Part shown: positions 17,790 through 26,496 of the stretch, in pieces | Layout: each line of letters opens with the position of its first letter | Numbering within the stretch: the first letter of the stretch is position 1 | DNA from: Planococcus halocryophilus | GTDB lineage: Bacteria > Bacillota > Bacilli > Bacillales_A > Planococcaceae | Reading direction: 5' to 3' | DNA length: 64,000 nucleotides | Assembly (NCBI RefSeq): GCF_001687585.2 | Contig: NZ_CP016537.2 | Location: 1,770,001-1,834,000, forward strand | Position numbers and translations under genes: made by a program | Notes under the pieces: generated by a model | Told to the model about the DNA's origin: nothing | Databases searched by the model: none | The model's input: the letters and a program-made list of their open reading frames with translations, nothing else

Positions 17790-18113
17790 TTAATTAACCA
17801 CTTGTTTTTTCTCATTTAATTGAGAAGACAGCTCCTGGAACCACTCTTTGTCATCCGTAGCCAATGCTAAGTCAATCAGGAAGCTCAATTGTGCAGCATC
17901 TTTATTAACAGATTCTGGAATGCTATCAACTTGATGTATAGACATTGGAATGGTCATACCGATCATTTCTTCATTGTCGCTTTCTACAACCGTAACATTT
18001 ACAGCTTCTTTAAGAACATCTAGGGAATCTATGAAACCGATAATCAGTTCGTCATGGCGTGATTTCCCTTTTACCCAATCACTTATTTTTAAAATCGTTT
18101 TATTCGTACCCAT
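17790..18113 (-). CDS. IDEAL-domain protein
   Basis: A 107-residue cytoplasmic protein. The C-terminal third (about residues 76-100, AQLSFLIDLALATDDKEWFQELSSQL) fits the IDEAL domain, a short helical motif of Bacillales named after its central residues and found in YpiB and other small regulatory proteins. The N-terminal part (about 1-65) is beta-rich and hydrophilic, with a KGKSRHDELIIGFIDSLD stretch reminiscent of small DNA- or RNA-binding adaptor proteins, but I do not recognise it. A single-gene unit with AGTAGGTG before the ATG and a strong terminator. Confidence 0.65.
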   Translation of the reverse strand: MGTNKTILKISDWVKGKSRHDELIIGFIDSLDVLKEAVNVTVVESDNEEMIGMTIPMSIHQVDSIPESVNKDAAQLSFLIDLALATDDKEWFQELSSQLNEKKQVVN

Positions 18114-18407
18114 ATCTATACACCTACTTTACATTATTTTCGTTCACTAATTGCTAAACACTACCGAATTATGGACTCTCATTACTGTTCCCTGATTAAA
18201 AACTCGCAAACGTAATTCGTCCTTATTCTAAGTTTTTCTCTAGCAATTAGAACAGTAATTCGCTTTATTCTGTAAAACTCTGATCAGAATTTGAAGAGAA
18301 ACTTCGCTTCTCAAGCTTATTACTTACATTAATTTTACGTCTCACTACTTATAAACACAATTTATTTGCCTCACATTCGAGATATGTTCAATTTGAAATA
18401 AATAAAA

Positions 18408-18443
18408 AAATCTCTCGAATCCTTATAAGGATTCGAGAGATTT
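18408..18443. terminator. Bidirectional terminator, perfect 36-bp palindrome
   Basis: The 18-base arm AAATCTCTCGAATCCTTA is followed immediately by its exact reverse complement. A- and T-rich tracts flank it on both sides, so it can end fabH transcription on the minus strand. The rest of the gap (18114-18407) contains no gene that I can support. Confidence 0.85.
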
Positions 18444-18484
18444 CAACTATTCTAACATGTGATTTTTCCTAACTAAATATCTTA

Positions 18485-19468
18485 TTAAATTGACCAGTTA
18501 ATCAACATTCCTGCGTGTGTTAAACCACCACCAAAACCATAGAGAAGCAATGTGTCATTGGGCTTAAGCTTTCCTTCTTGTAAGCCTTTATCTAACGATA
18601 ATGGAATTGAGGCTGCTGAAGTATTGCCATAATACTCAAGACTATAAATGGTTTGTTCTAGAGAAATTCCAGTTCTACTACAAATCGACTCGATGATTCG
18701 AAGATTCGCGCTATGTGGAACAAACCAGTCTACATCATTTGTCTTGTATCCGGCTTTGTCTAATAATGCCTTTACGCCTTTAGGAACGGTATTTACTGCC
18801 CATTTATACACTTCACGTCCATTTTGATTGACGAAACCATTTACCGCTAGCTCATTTCCAAACATTTGATTTGAAAGATCGGTGCAGTAAAGATTATGAG
18901 CAAGTTCTCCATTTGTGCCCATATGTGATTCAATAAAACTTGGATTTTCTTCATCATACTCTACAAGAACAGCTCCGCCACCGTCTCCAAACAATATGCA
19001 TGTCGAACGGTCGCTATAGTCCAATATTTTTGAAAATGTTTCCGCTCCAATCACTAAAATCTTTTTGTTTAGACCCGCTGTGATTAAGCCGTTCGCAATA
19101 TGGAGTCCGTAAGCAAATCCAGAGCACGCTGCATTTAAATCAATCGCTCCTGTATTTTTAATGCCAAGTTTCGCTTGTACTAGTGTAGAAACACTCGGGG
19201 TTTTAAAGTCAGGCGTCATGGTGCAGGCAATAATCATATCTACGTCATTTAGTGACTTCTCGTAGCGCTCCATTAAATTTTCAACAGCCTTCACACTAAT
19301 ATCACTCGTAAATTCAGAAGCAAGAGCTATACGACGCTCTTTTATACCAGTCCGTTGGACGATCCATTCATCATTAGTTTCCACTAATTTTTCCAAATCA
19401 TGATTTGTCAGCTTCTTTTCAGGTACATATGAACCGATAGCTGTAATTCGAGCTTTTGAAGTGTTCAG
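18485..19468 (-). CDS. fabH: Beta-ketoacyl-ACP synthase III, probable CTG start
   Basis: FabH starts fatty acid elongation by condensing a short acyl-CoA with malonyl-ACP. The catalytic triad is visible: Cys in DLNAACSGFAYGL, His in VPHSANLRI and Asn in YGNTSAASIP. The conserved N-terminal strand (ITAIGSYVPEKKLTNHDLEK) lies upstream of the first TTG (19396) and is reached only from a CTG at 19466-19468, 8 nt after AGGAGG, with a TAA codon directly before it. CTG is therefore the best start, giving 327 residues, a usual FabH length. Isolated from other fab genes, it could be the FabHB-type paralogue. Confidence 0.9.
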   Translation of the reverse strand: MNTSKARITAIGSYVPEKKLTNHDLEKLVETNDEWIVQRTGIKERRIALASEFTSDISVKAVENLMERYEKSLNDVDMIIACTMTPDFKTPSVSTLVQAKLGIKNTGAIDLNAACSGFAYGLHIANGLITAGLNKKILVIGAETFSKILDYSDRSTCILFGDGGGAVLVEYDEENPSFIESHMGTNGELAHNLYCTDLSNQMFGNELAVNGFVNQNGREVYKWAVNTVPKGVKALLDKAGYKTNDVDWFVPHSANLRIIESICSRTGISLEQTIYSLEYYGNTSAASIPLSLDKGLQEGKLKPNDTLLLYGFGGGLTHAGMLINWSI

Positions 19469-19651
19469 TTAAAGCGCCTCCTCTTAATGTACTCCTCCTA
19501 TTCTACCACCAACTATTAGTAATAGGTACTAACAATAATTCGATTGATTTTATGATTTTTTACTCAATTTTTCCGAAAAAAACCTTTTAAAATACTGATA
19601 ATTCAGTTAATTTATATTATAATAGACAAAAAATGAAAAGGAGTGGGTGGC

Positions 19652-20401
19652 TTGAATAAGTTATTAAAAGTCTTTATTGCATTTTTTTTGGTTTTGTCTC
19701 TTGGAACTCCATCAGTCTTTGCTGAAAACAGTCAAGGCAAGGATTCTCTCGTTGCATTAGGCGACTCTGTACCTTTTGGTTACAATTTGAGCGAATACAA
19801 CAACCATCCTGCTAAAAATGCATATCCATATCTTATTAGCGACGAAGCTGATTTGCGAGTACGTAATTTAGGCGTTCCTGGTTGGCAAACTTCTGATTTA
19901 TTAGCTGCTATAAAGACAAATAAAAAATATCAGCAAGCCATTCTTCACGCGGATTATGTAACCATTACAATTGGAGGCAATGATTTTCTAGAAATTTTAA
20001 GGACAGCAAATGCAGAAAGCGGAGGAAATCCTCAGCTCTTTCAACAACTAATTCAACAAAAGTTATTCACTAGTCAAGCATTTGGTAATCTAACTGCTAG
20101 TATAGAAGAAATACGCAAACTGACAGATTCCCCTATTGTTCTATATAATGCGTATAATCCATTTCAATTGAACAATCCATTGCACCATATCTCAAACCTC
20201 TTCTTGCCACAGGTTAATGCTGCTTTTACAGGAATAGCATATAGCTATAGCGACGTCCGAGTGGCCGATGCCTATAGAGCATTTAGTAATAACCAAGCGA
20301 ACTATGTTATTCCGCAAGACATTCATCCAACGATTGCTGGGCAAGAAGAATTAGCTAAAATCGGATTGCGGGCGCTTCAATTCGATTATATTACCCGTTA
20401 A
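19652..20401 (+). CDS. Secreted SGNH/GDSL hydrolase
   Basis: An esterase or lipase-like enzyme of about 249 residues. A signal peptide (VFIAFFLVLSLGTPSVFA) is followed by the SGNH blocks: LGDSVPFGYN (block I, catalytic Ser), the glycine of block II in NLGVPGWQTSD, TIGGNDF (block III, Asn) and DIHPT (block V, catalytic Asp and His). The TTG at 19652 is preferred because it sits 8 nt after AAGGAG; a GTG at 19643 lies inside that site. Most similar in layout to the YpmR-type lipases of Bacillus. The substrate is unknown. Confidence 0.85.
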   Translation: MNKLLKVFIAFFLVLSLGTPSVFAENSQGKDSLVALGDSVPFGYNLSEYNNHPAKNAYPYLISDEADLRVRNLGVPGWQTSDLLAAIKTNKKYQQAILHADYVTITIGGNDFLEILRTANAESGGNPQLFQQLIQQKLFTSQAFGNLTASIEEIRKLTDSPIVLYNAYNPFQLNNPLHHISNLFLPQVNAAFTGIAYSYSDVRVADAYRAFSNNQANYVIPQDIHPTIAGQEELAKIGLRALQFDYITR

Positions 20402-20408
20402 AGTTCAT

Positions 20409-20449
20409 AAAAAAGCTGTAGCCTCTAATTTAGAGGCTACAGCTTTTTT
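20409..20449 (+). terminator. Terminator after the SGNH hydrolase
   Basis: A very strong stem of about 19 bp (AAAAAAGCTGTAGCCTCTA and its complement) with a 3-nt loop, starting 8 bp after the stop codon. Confidence 0.95.
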
Positions 20450-20555
20450 GATATAAAATTAATCTCATTTGAGTGTCTGTCAGCTTCGTCATATATTTTT
20501 TTTGCATTAAAGGATATAATTGATTTTGCTTGAAATAATTTATGAGGTGATCGAT

Positions 20556-21290
20556 TTGAGAAGTGGAAATCCGAGTTTAAAGACCGAAGCGTTCGAAAAA
20601 TTTAAGAGTTCCGATATGGGCCGAAAGATGACCATCCAAGGCACCGTCAATAAAACATTTATTTTGCTTTTGCTATTACTCGTAACATTCGTTTATTCTT
20701 GGAATCAGTTTGTCAGTAATCCAAACGGCGTATTGCCACTGATACTAGTTGGAGCAATCGGCGGTCTTATTGTCGGATTAATCACGGTGTTCGTACCAAA
20801 AATCTCTCCTTTTACGGCACCTATTTATGCACTATTAGAAGGGTTATTCCTCGGTGCAATATCTGCTCAATACGAAGTGCAGTACGGAGGCATTGTTTTC
20901 CAAGCCGTATTGATCACTATCGGTGTGTTATTGAGTTTGCTAGTTGTTTATAAGTCTGGACTGATCAAAGTAACACAAAATTTCAGACTTGGCGTCGCTG
21001 CTGCTACAGGTGCTATTTTCTTAGTTTATATCATTTCATTTATCGGCGGGTTTTTTGGTTTTGAAATACCTCACTTACACGAAGCGACACCTCTAGGCAT
21101 TGGAATCAGCGTCATTATTGTTATCGTTGCCGCTCTCAATTTGGTGTTAGATTTTGATTTCATCGAGAATGCTGCTGAAAAACAAGTACCAAAATACTTT
21201 GAATGGTACGGAGCTTTTGGGTTACTCGTTACATTAGTCTGGTTGTATCTAGAAATTCTTCGTTTGCTATCAAAAATTCGCAGCAGGTAA
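20556..21290 (+). CDS. Bax inhibitor-1/YccA-family membrane protein
   Basis: A 244-residue integral membrane protein with about seven hydrophobic segments and the family features: the N-terminal NPSLKTEAFEKF, the segment APIYALLEGLFLGAISAQYE, and the C-terminal LDFDFIENAAEKQVPKYFEWYGAFGLLVTLVWLYLEILRLL, in which the acidic and Glu/Asp residues form the proposed pH-sensing ion path of YetJ-like proteins. TTG at 20556 is chosen because GAGGTGA lies just before it. The role is probably membrane calcium or stress homeostasis, by family. Confidence 0.85.
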   Translation: MRSGNPSLKTEAFEKFKSSDMGRKMTIQGTVNKTFILLLLLLVTFVYSWNQFVSNPNGVLPLILVGAIGGLIVGLITVFVPKISPFTAPIYALLEGLFLGAISAQYEVQYGGIVFQAVLITIGVLLSLLVVYKSGLIKVTQNFRLGVAAATGAIFLVYIISFIGGFFGFEIPHLHEATPLGIGISVIIVIVAALNLVLDFDFIENAAEKQVPKYFEWYGAFGLLVTLVWLYLEILRLLSKIRSR

Positions 21291-21294
21291 CTCT

Positions 21295-21318
21295 AAAACG
21301 TCCTTCGAGACGTTTTTT
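21295..21318 (+). terminator. Terminator after the BI-1 gene
   Basis: Stem AAAACGTC / GACGTTTT, 6-nt loop, T run, directly after the stop codon. Confidence 0.85.
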
Positions 21319-21355
21319 GTTTAAAGAATTGAAATTCTCAATCCCAAAATCAGCA

Positions 21356-21403
21356 TAACAAAAAGCGCTTCCCTATACGATACGATCAATAGGAAGCGCT
21401 TTT
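21356..21403. terminator. Terminator serving the minus-strand 49-residue gene
   Basis: Stem AAAAGCGCTTCC / GGAAGCGCTTTT with a 19-nt loop. A runs before it and T runs after it allow it to work in both directions. Confidence 0.8.
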
Positions 21404-21435
21404 ATTATTTTTTATAATTGCTGATTGCGATGGAC

Positions 21436-21585
21436 TTAAGCTCTTTTAGTTTTTTCGCCATCAATATACATCAAAGCTTTTTCTGCTTTATATTGTTTAT
21501 ATCCTTCAATATATTCCTTGTACATCCCCAAATATGTTTTAGCAAGCTGATTCTTTCTTCTACCATTATTCATCACTTTAGTCAT
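21436..21585 (-). CDS. Small basic protein of unknown function (49 residues)
   Basis: An open reading frame of 49 codons with an excellent ribosome site (AGGAGG, 8 nt before the ATG) and a terminator 33 bp downstream, which together make a real gene likely. The product is rich in Lys and Tyr (NGRRKNQLAKTYLGMYKEY, then EGYKQYKAEKALMYIDGE) and should be mainly helical. It has no signal peptide or cysteine. I do not recognise a family. Confidence 0.6.
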   Translation of the reverse strand: MTKVMNNGRRKNQLAKTYLGMYKEYIEGYKQYKAEKALMYIDGEKTKRA

Positions 21586-21668
21586 CTAATTCATCCTCCT
21601 TAGTATGGGTAAAGATTCAATTCTAATACCAGTAAAAAGATAATACGATGTTGATTCACATGTCACAT

Positions 21669-22031
21669 TTAAATGATGAATTTTACACTTGTAGATTTTT
21701 TGTGATAAGGAATCACTTGATAAAGTTCTTCAGGACATCTCTTGGATAATTGATACATGCTATAAAATACCCCTTTCGTTATTTCATATCGATGCATACA
21801 ATTTGGCAAATCTCTTAATTTTTTTGAAGCTTGATCAAACTGCAGTTCATTTATATCGACCCAAAAGGTTTGAATCTGTGTTTTTTCTTCTCCATCTTTT
21901 TCTATTAAAAATTCTCTAGTTAAACGCGCAAAACAAGTGATATAAGTACTTCCTTCTTCAACATGAACATCTTTAGATTTCAGAAAAAAGTAACTGACCC
22001 CTTTATGAGGCACATGCAAGACTTGTTCCAT
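21669..22031 (-). CDS. Protein of unknown function (120 residues)
   Basis: A soluble 120-residue protein preceded by AAGGAGAG. It mixes beta-strand-like stretches (VSYFFLKSKDVHVEEGSTYITCFARL) with a helical middle (LQFDQASKKLRDL). Three cysteines (in TCFARL, NCMHRY and RCPEEL) do not form a known metal motif. It lies 35 bp after the upstream unknown gene on the same strand, so the two form an operon. Conserved-domain identity was not recognised. Confidence 0.55.
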   Translation of the reverse strand: MEQVLHVPHKGVSYFFLKSKDVHVEEGSTYITCFARLTREFLIEKDGEEKTQIQTFWVDINELQFDQASKKLRDLPNCMHRYEITKGVFYSMYQLSKRCPEELYQVIPYHKKSTSVKFII

Positions 22032-22066
22032 TATCTCTACTCTCCTTTGGACAATATGCTAATCTC

Positions 22067-22468
22067 TTACTCAAGCGTACGGAGCGAATCTGATAGACGT
22101 TCAGCAAAGTGTTCTGGCGACTCGTGGGATGTAATTCGTAAACAATACATTCCACGTTCGGTTGACAATTGTTGAGAATAACGGGTAGGGAAAAAAATTG
22201 GATGTCTGATCAGTTCACCGATAAACACCAGCAACTCCTCAGGAAGAAGAAAAACTTCAGCTTGATTAATGGCTTTATGGTTTTCAATAGTCATTTCATA
22301 AGTAACTGATAAGTCTAATGACCAACTCACATACAAGCCAGAACTCGTTAGCACTTTGACATCTCTCCTTTTCTCCAGGTGCCATAACCCATTATAAAAT
22401 TCCATTTCTCCGCCTAAAAATCCGTTGACTTTCTCTGATGTCTTTACCAGTAAATCAGTTTCTACCAT
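22067..22468 (-). CDS. Protein of unknown function, first gene of two-gene operon
   Basis: A 133-residue soluble protein starting at the ATG at 22468, 7 nt after AAAGGAG; an upstream in-frame ATG (22513) lacks a ribosome site. The sequence has a beta-rich centre (GLYVSWSLDLSVTYEMTIEN) and a C-terminal helix (SPEHFAERLSDSLRTLE). I recognise no family. A perfect 20-bp palindrome lies about 50 bp upstream of the start codon, where a repressor would bind, and the 120-residue gene follows downstream. Confidence 0.55.
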   Translation of the reverse strand: MVETDLLVKTSEKVNGFLGGEMEFYNGLWHLEKRRDVKVLTSSGLYVSWSLDLSVTYEMTIENHKAINQAEVFLLPEELLVFIGELIRHPIFFPTRYSQQLSTERGMYCLRITSHESPEHFAERLSDSLRTLE

Positions 22469-22519
22469 TTTAAACACTCCTTTACACGCGTTGAGAAAAG
22501 CGCCGGCATACAAATCCTT

Positions 22520-22539
22520 TTGCGACTAGCTAGTCGCAA
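22520..22539. promoter_or_regulatory. Perfect 20-bp palindrome, candidate TetR-type operator
   Basis: TTGCGACTAGCTAGTCGCAA reads identically on both strands and stands out in very AT-rich DNA. It lies about 50 bp before the first gene of the unknown two-gene operon. Sites of this shape are typical of TetR-family repressors, but no such regulator is encoded nearby. Confidence 0.55.
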
Positions 22540-23240
22540 TATCAAAGAGAAGACTTTCATATTACATACATTTCCGATGAAAATTCAGTCAAAAAAATTA
22601 ATGGTAATCGGAATTGCTTACTCTAATTGAATTAAATTAGATCTTTATTACCCCATTATAAAAATTAAATTAATAATTTATTTATTTCCCGATACATTCA
22701 GACTATAATACAACACAAAATATGTAAAGTGTTATAGAATATTCTTTTAATTCAGATAATTTATATGTTTTTCTTATATAATATTTATGCGTAATATCGT
22801 ATATCTAACTCATTTTATACGCTGCTCAACCAGATTACAATACAATTTCAAAAAAATTACTAGTTGCAGAAACTTAATATACTTGATCTGATCCTAACGA
22901 TTTAGGAACTCTAATGACCGCTTGAATTTGTTAGGGTTATTAGCTTTTATCTCGTGTCTCTTAAGATTTTTTTAACAAAATTAAAAAGAAGATGCATCGT
23001 AATTTGCACCTTCTCGCTATATAATATCGTATAAAAATTAGTCAACGCTTAATAATTGATTAGACATAGTATGATTTCCAATTCTCTAATGTTTTACTAA
23101 AATAAGGTATTCATTATATTTTCTTCAATTTTTTTATTGACTATTTTTCCATTTCGCAAGAGTTTTTATGGTATCCCTTCCATAAAAATAAATACCTCAC
23201 TCTTTTAACCTAAGGCGCAACCATAAGAAAATCTACTTTC
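22540..23240. other. AT-rich intergenic region without recognisable genes
   Basis: About 700 bp with very low GC. I find no open frame with a ribosome site. Two imperfect hairpins are visible, near 22989-23016 (AGAAGATGCA with TGCACCTTCT, one mismatch) and near 23165-23188 (TTTTATGG with CCATAAAA); neither has a convincing T run. A small RNA could be present but cannot be shown from sequence alone. Confidence 0.4.
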
Positions 23241-23537
23241 CTATTTTAAATTATCGAGTTTTTGGCTAAAGCGACTAGACCACTCTTCCTCTTGATCGCT
23301 TTCCCGATATCCTTTTTTCAACTTCGAATCAATTAGTTTGTAAGCTTCTTTTAAACAAAGCTCTTCTGAAGGGAATTCTTTTGTATTTACAGAACCTCCG
23401 CTTCCGATTTTTCCGTATAAAACAATAAACACATTACCTTGAGCTTTTATTTTCCAAAACTTATTGGAGTAGGCAGTTATACACACCAATGATTTTTCCA
23501 CTTGATTTCTCCGCATTTTATTAGGTCTATTAAGCAT
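23241..23537 (-). CDS. WGR-domain protein
   Basis: A protein of about 98 residues in which residues 14-80 fit the WGR domain: SNKFWKIKAQG, FIVLYGKIGSGG, a TKEF strand, then CLKEAYKLIDSKLKKGYRE. WGR domains occur in PARP DNA-repair enzymes and in short bacterial proteins and may bind nucleic acid. Here the domain stands alone without a PARP or MolR partner. The ATG at 23537 is 12 nt after GGAGG, a rather wide spacing, and the next in-frame ATG is 7 codons later. Confidence 0.7.
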   Translation of the reverse strand: MLNRPNKMRRNQVEKSLVCITAYSNKFWKIKAQGNVFIVLYGKIGSGGSVNTKEFPSEELCLKEAYKLIDSKLKKGYRESDQEEEWSSRFSQKLDNLK

Positions 23538-23607
23538 AGTTTTAAGATACCTCCATATGAAGAAATTATCTATATATCCTCCATCGTGCAGTCTCATTCA
23601 CATAATC

Positions 23608-23647
23608 AAAAAAGCTATCTAGTTTCTAAAAAGCCAGATAGCTTTAA
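23608..23647 (-). terminator. Terminator of the luciferase-like gene
   Basis: Stem AAAGCTATCT / AGATAGCTTT with a 15-nt loop, six T residues on the minus strand. Confidence 0.8.
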
Positions 23648-23662
23648 AATTTCTTCCTTTAT

Positions 23663-24619
23663 TTAAATACGTCGATGTGCTCGAAAATACGGAACAACAA
23701 ACTCTCCCAATTCCTGCAGAACTTCCGCTATTGGACGATGGCCGGTTTTCACTGCTAAAATAACGTGATTAACTCCCATTTTTTCTAACGCATAAAGATA
23801 ATCAATTAAAAACTTATGTCCCGATGAAAATCCGAGTTTAATTGGTACTGGGCTTGGTGGTGCATTTGGTTTTTCTGACAAATTTATCACTAAAGGTTGC
23901 GTAAACGGTTTAAATTCACTCGTTGCGTTTCTCCATTGCTCACTTAGCTGCTTTTGCCGACTAGCTTCTTGACCATAAAACATCCAGCCATCTGTATGTT
24001 TTGCTAACCACTCTATTGTTTGACCAGAATAACCTGTACCTAAAATCGGAATATCTTGTAATAATGGTTTTGGAATAACATCTCCCTCACCTAAACCTAC
24101 TCTCGCAGATTGTATATTGGGAAAGGATTCCTTCCATGATTTTCTCATTACTTGAATTGACTCTTTGAATAACTCATTGCGATTTTCTCTATCTACTTTG
24201 AACACGGGAAATTCAATTAGCCGATCCCCTGTCGCAGCACCAAATAAAAACCGCTGTGTGGACAATGCATCTAAAGAAGCAGCCGATTTAGCCAAATGAA
24301 GTGGGTGACGCAATGTAGTAATTACACTCGCGATTCCTAAAGCAATTTCTTTTGTGTGTGCGCTTGTAAAAGCAAGAAGCTGAAAGGGATCGTGTACAAC
24401 TCCTGTATCTCCAAAGTTCGGATCAAAAAGTGGTGAATCTCTGACGAATAATGCAGCAAATCCAGCATCTTCTGCTTGTTTAGCCAGCTTCATTTGTGAG
24501 GTCATGTCCAATATGTGAGAATGGTCCTCCTCCGTTTCAAAAGGAAACGAAATTCCGAGTGTTAATTTATTTTTTTGAAACGTTCGTGCAAATCCATTAT
24601 GAGATTGAAAATTATTCAC
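23663..24619 (-). CDS. Luciferase-like flavin monooxygenase (BA3436-type)
   Basis: An oxidoreductase of about 318 residues in the bacterial luciferase-like superfamily, which uses reduced flavin. Landmarks are FQKNKLTLGISFPFET, AGFAALFVRDSPLFDPNFGDTG, TKEIALGIASVITTLRHPLHLAKSAASLDALS, FLFGAATGD and ILGTGYSGQTIEWLAKHTDGWMFYG. The pattern fits the BA3436 subgroup seen in Bacillales. GTG at 24619 is chosen because AGGTGG lies 7 nt upstream; the in-frame ATG at 24679 has no ribosome site. The substrate is unknown. Confidence 0.8.
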   Translation of the reverse strand: MNNFQSHNGFARTFQKNKLTLGISFPFETEEDHSHILDMTSQMKLAKQAEDAGFAALFVRDSPLFDPNFGDTGVVHDPFQLLAFTSAHTKEIALGIASVITTLRHPLHLAKSAASLDALSTQRFLFGAATGDRLIEFPVFKVDRENRNELFKESIQVMRKSWKESFPNIQSARVGLGEGDVIPKPLLQDIPILGTGYSGQTIEWLAKHTDGWMFYGQEASRQKQLSEQWRNATSEFKPFTQPLVINLSEKPNAPPSPVPIKLGFSSGHKFLIDYLYALEKMGVNHVILAVKTGHRPIAEVLQELGEFVVPYFRAHRRI

Positions 24620-24799
24620 CTTTATTCCACCTGACTTCTTTTGTTCTTCTTTACTAACACGGATAATAACTATCCACATTAGAATAGCAGGATTATTCGT
24701 TAAAGTATATGTATCTGTCTGAGGACAAGTTAATACTTTACTGAAACTATTTTAGTAATTGAACGTACATAGTACTAAACAACTCAAGGAGGTAATACG

Positions 24800-25492
24800 A
24801 TGTCGAAATACTCTATTCACCAATTTGTCCAACAAACAAAACAAGACGAAAGCGCACGTGAATTTTTTGAACTTGAGACAGATCGTTTATTAGAAGTAAA
24901 TCTGGATGGGCTCGTTTGGGCAAAAGCAGGGTCTATGATTTCTTATGAAGGTAATATTAAATTTGAACGAGAAGGCATGCTAGAGCATGGACTTGGAAAA
25001 TTTGTTAAAAAAGCTTTCAGTGGTGAAGGTGCTCAATTGATGAAAGCAACTGGCGAAGGTAAACTTTATGTTGCTGACAGCGGCAAAAAAATTACCATAC
25101 TGGATTTAGAGGGCGAAAGTATTTACATTAATGGCAATGACCTGCTCGCTTTCCAAGATGGTCTTGGGTGGGACATTAAACTCATGCGTCGCGTTGCCGG
25201 AATGATGGCTGGCGGTTTGTTTAATATTCGTTTAGAAGGAAACGGACTTGTCGCTTTTACATCTCACTATTAGCCGCTAACTTTACTTGTGACGCCTGAC
25301 AAACCCATTTTCACAGACCCAAATGCAACAGTTGCATGGTCAGGCAGTTTAGAACCTGATTTCGTAACGGATATCCAACTTAAAAGCTTGTTTGGTCGAG
25401 GTAGCGGAGAATCCGTACAGATGAAGTTTTCAGGAAATGGCTTTGTCGTGGTACAGCCTTTTGAAGAGGTTTATCAAGCATTGCAGAAATGA
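24800..25492 (+). pseudogene. AIM24-family protein gene split by one in-frame TAG
   Basis: The AIM24 family forms a beta-rich fold related to tryptophan-attenuator (TRAP)-like proteins; its role in bacteria is not known. The frame is open from 24800 (after AAGGAGGT), stops at TAG 25271-25273 after TSHY, and stays open in the same frame from there to 25492 ([13 protein letters not shown], then [26 protein letters not shown]). Both halves match one family without shift or gap. Relatives carry Glu near this point, so a single GAG-to-TAG change would explain the stop. A GTG just downstream has no ribosome site. The terminator is intact. Confidence 0.8.
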
Positions 25493-25534
25493 TTTTCGGT
25501 ATGTACTGTGATTCACTTAAATAAATTCCATATA

Positions 25535-25570
25535 AAAAAGGTTCTGGTTTAAATAACAGAACCTTTTTTA
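25535..25570 (+). terminator. Terminator after the AIM24 gene
   Basis: Stem AAAAAAGGTTCTG / CAGAACCTTTTTT (with slight offset) and a 7-9-nt loop, followed by T residues. Confidence 0.85.
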
Positions 25571-25655
25571 AATGCGTTAGTTAGGTTTTTTTACTGTATA
25601 TATCAAATATACCAATAGAAGATTTTTAAAAAAAGAACCTTCTACTAAACAAAAC

Positions 25656-25727
25656 TTATTCAAAATCGTAGGTTAAGCTCCATTGTTTGCGTGCCTCATC
25701 CATTTCTTCTAAGCTAGAACACGGCAT
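25656..25727 (-). pseudogene. Possible 3' remnant of a lost gene
   Basis: A short frame with ordinary coding composition (SSLEEMDEARKQWSLTYDFE) ends in TAA at 25656-25658. No ribosome site precedes the only ATG and the frame is only 23 codons. It resembles a protein C-terminus rather than a whole protein. This is weak evidence. Confidence 0.2.
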
Positions 25728-25765
25728 TGACTATATAACTTTTATAGCTAGTGATCAAACTCCAT

Positions 25766-26419
25766 TTATTTTTTCGGACGTGACTTAAAGTCTTTTTCAA
25801 TCTCCTTTTTCCAGCTGCGATTAATTTTTTTACCTGTTCGAAAAGAACTGACAGCTTCACTCACCACATCGTAGTTAAGTTGTGTGCCTTCAGCGTCCGC
25901 GTGATAATTCACCGCAAAATCCTCTTCTACTCCGAACTGTCTTGCAGTGGCGACGGCATCGATATTCGCTCCAAGAAAGATGAACTCCCAATTCGCTGTA
26001 TTTTTCTTCATCGCAATCATTTCATGAATTTTTTTATAAGAGTATTCACAGCTGGAATTTTCCATACCATCTGTCGTAATAACTACCATTACCCTGTCTG
26101 CCCGCTGTTCTTGCATGGTGCTTTTTTGCACATTGCTTATTTTCTGTATTGTCGAACCTAACGCATCTAGCAGCGCTGTCATTCCACCCACTTGGTAATC
26201 CTCTTCAGTCATTAGAGCAACTCCTGTTACCGGAATTCGATCATGTAGCAACTCATATCCTTGATTAAACAATACCGTCGTGACACGAACTTCTCCAGGG
26301 AGCTTCCGTTGTTTTTCAAGCAATGCATTAAATCCTCCAATTGTGTCCTTCTCTAGACCTGCCATCGATCCACTTTTATCGAGAATAAACACCAATTCTG
26401 TCGTTTCATTTTTCATCAT
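25766..26419 (-). CDS. von Willebrand factor A domain protein
   Basis: A 217-residue cytoplasmic protein that is almost entirely one vWA domain. The metal-ion-dependent adhesion site is complete: DKSGSM (DxSxS, about residues 14-18), the Thr in GGMTALLDALG, and the Asp of VVITTDGMENSS. The segment GLEKDTIGGFNALLEKQRKLPG after the first motif is typical of TerF/TerY-like stand-alone vWA proteins. It begins 77 bp after the macro-domain gene on the same strand with AGGAGGAATTT before the ATG, so the two are likely co-transcribed. Confidence 0.85.
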   Translation of the reverse strand: MMKNETTELVFILDKSGSMAGLEKDTIGGFNALLEKQRKLPGEVRVTTVLFNQGYELLHDRIPVTGVALMTEEDYQVGGMTALLDALGSTIQKISNVQKSTMQEQRADRVMVVITTDGMENSSCEYSYKKIHEMIAMKKNTANWEFIFLGANIDAVATARQFGVEEDFAVNYHADAEGTQLNYDVVSEAVSSFRTGKKINRSWKKEIEKDFKSRPKK

Positions 26420-26496
26420 AAATTCCTCCTCAAGTTTTCTTTACAACTTAAGGTTACAATTTCTAGCTAACGAATAGGTCGCTACGAAAGCGACAT

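Noticed and set aside
22989..23016. Hairpin AGAAGATGCA / TGCACCTTCT as a terminator
   Set aside because: It contains a mismatch, has no T run, and no gene ends near it.
25274..25492. Second half of the AIM24 gene as an independent gene from GTG 25289
   Set aside because: There is no ribosome site, it would hold only part of the fold, and it is in the same frame as the first half.
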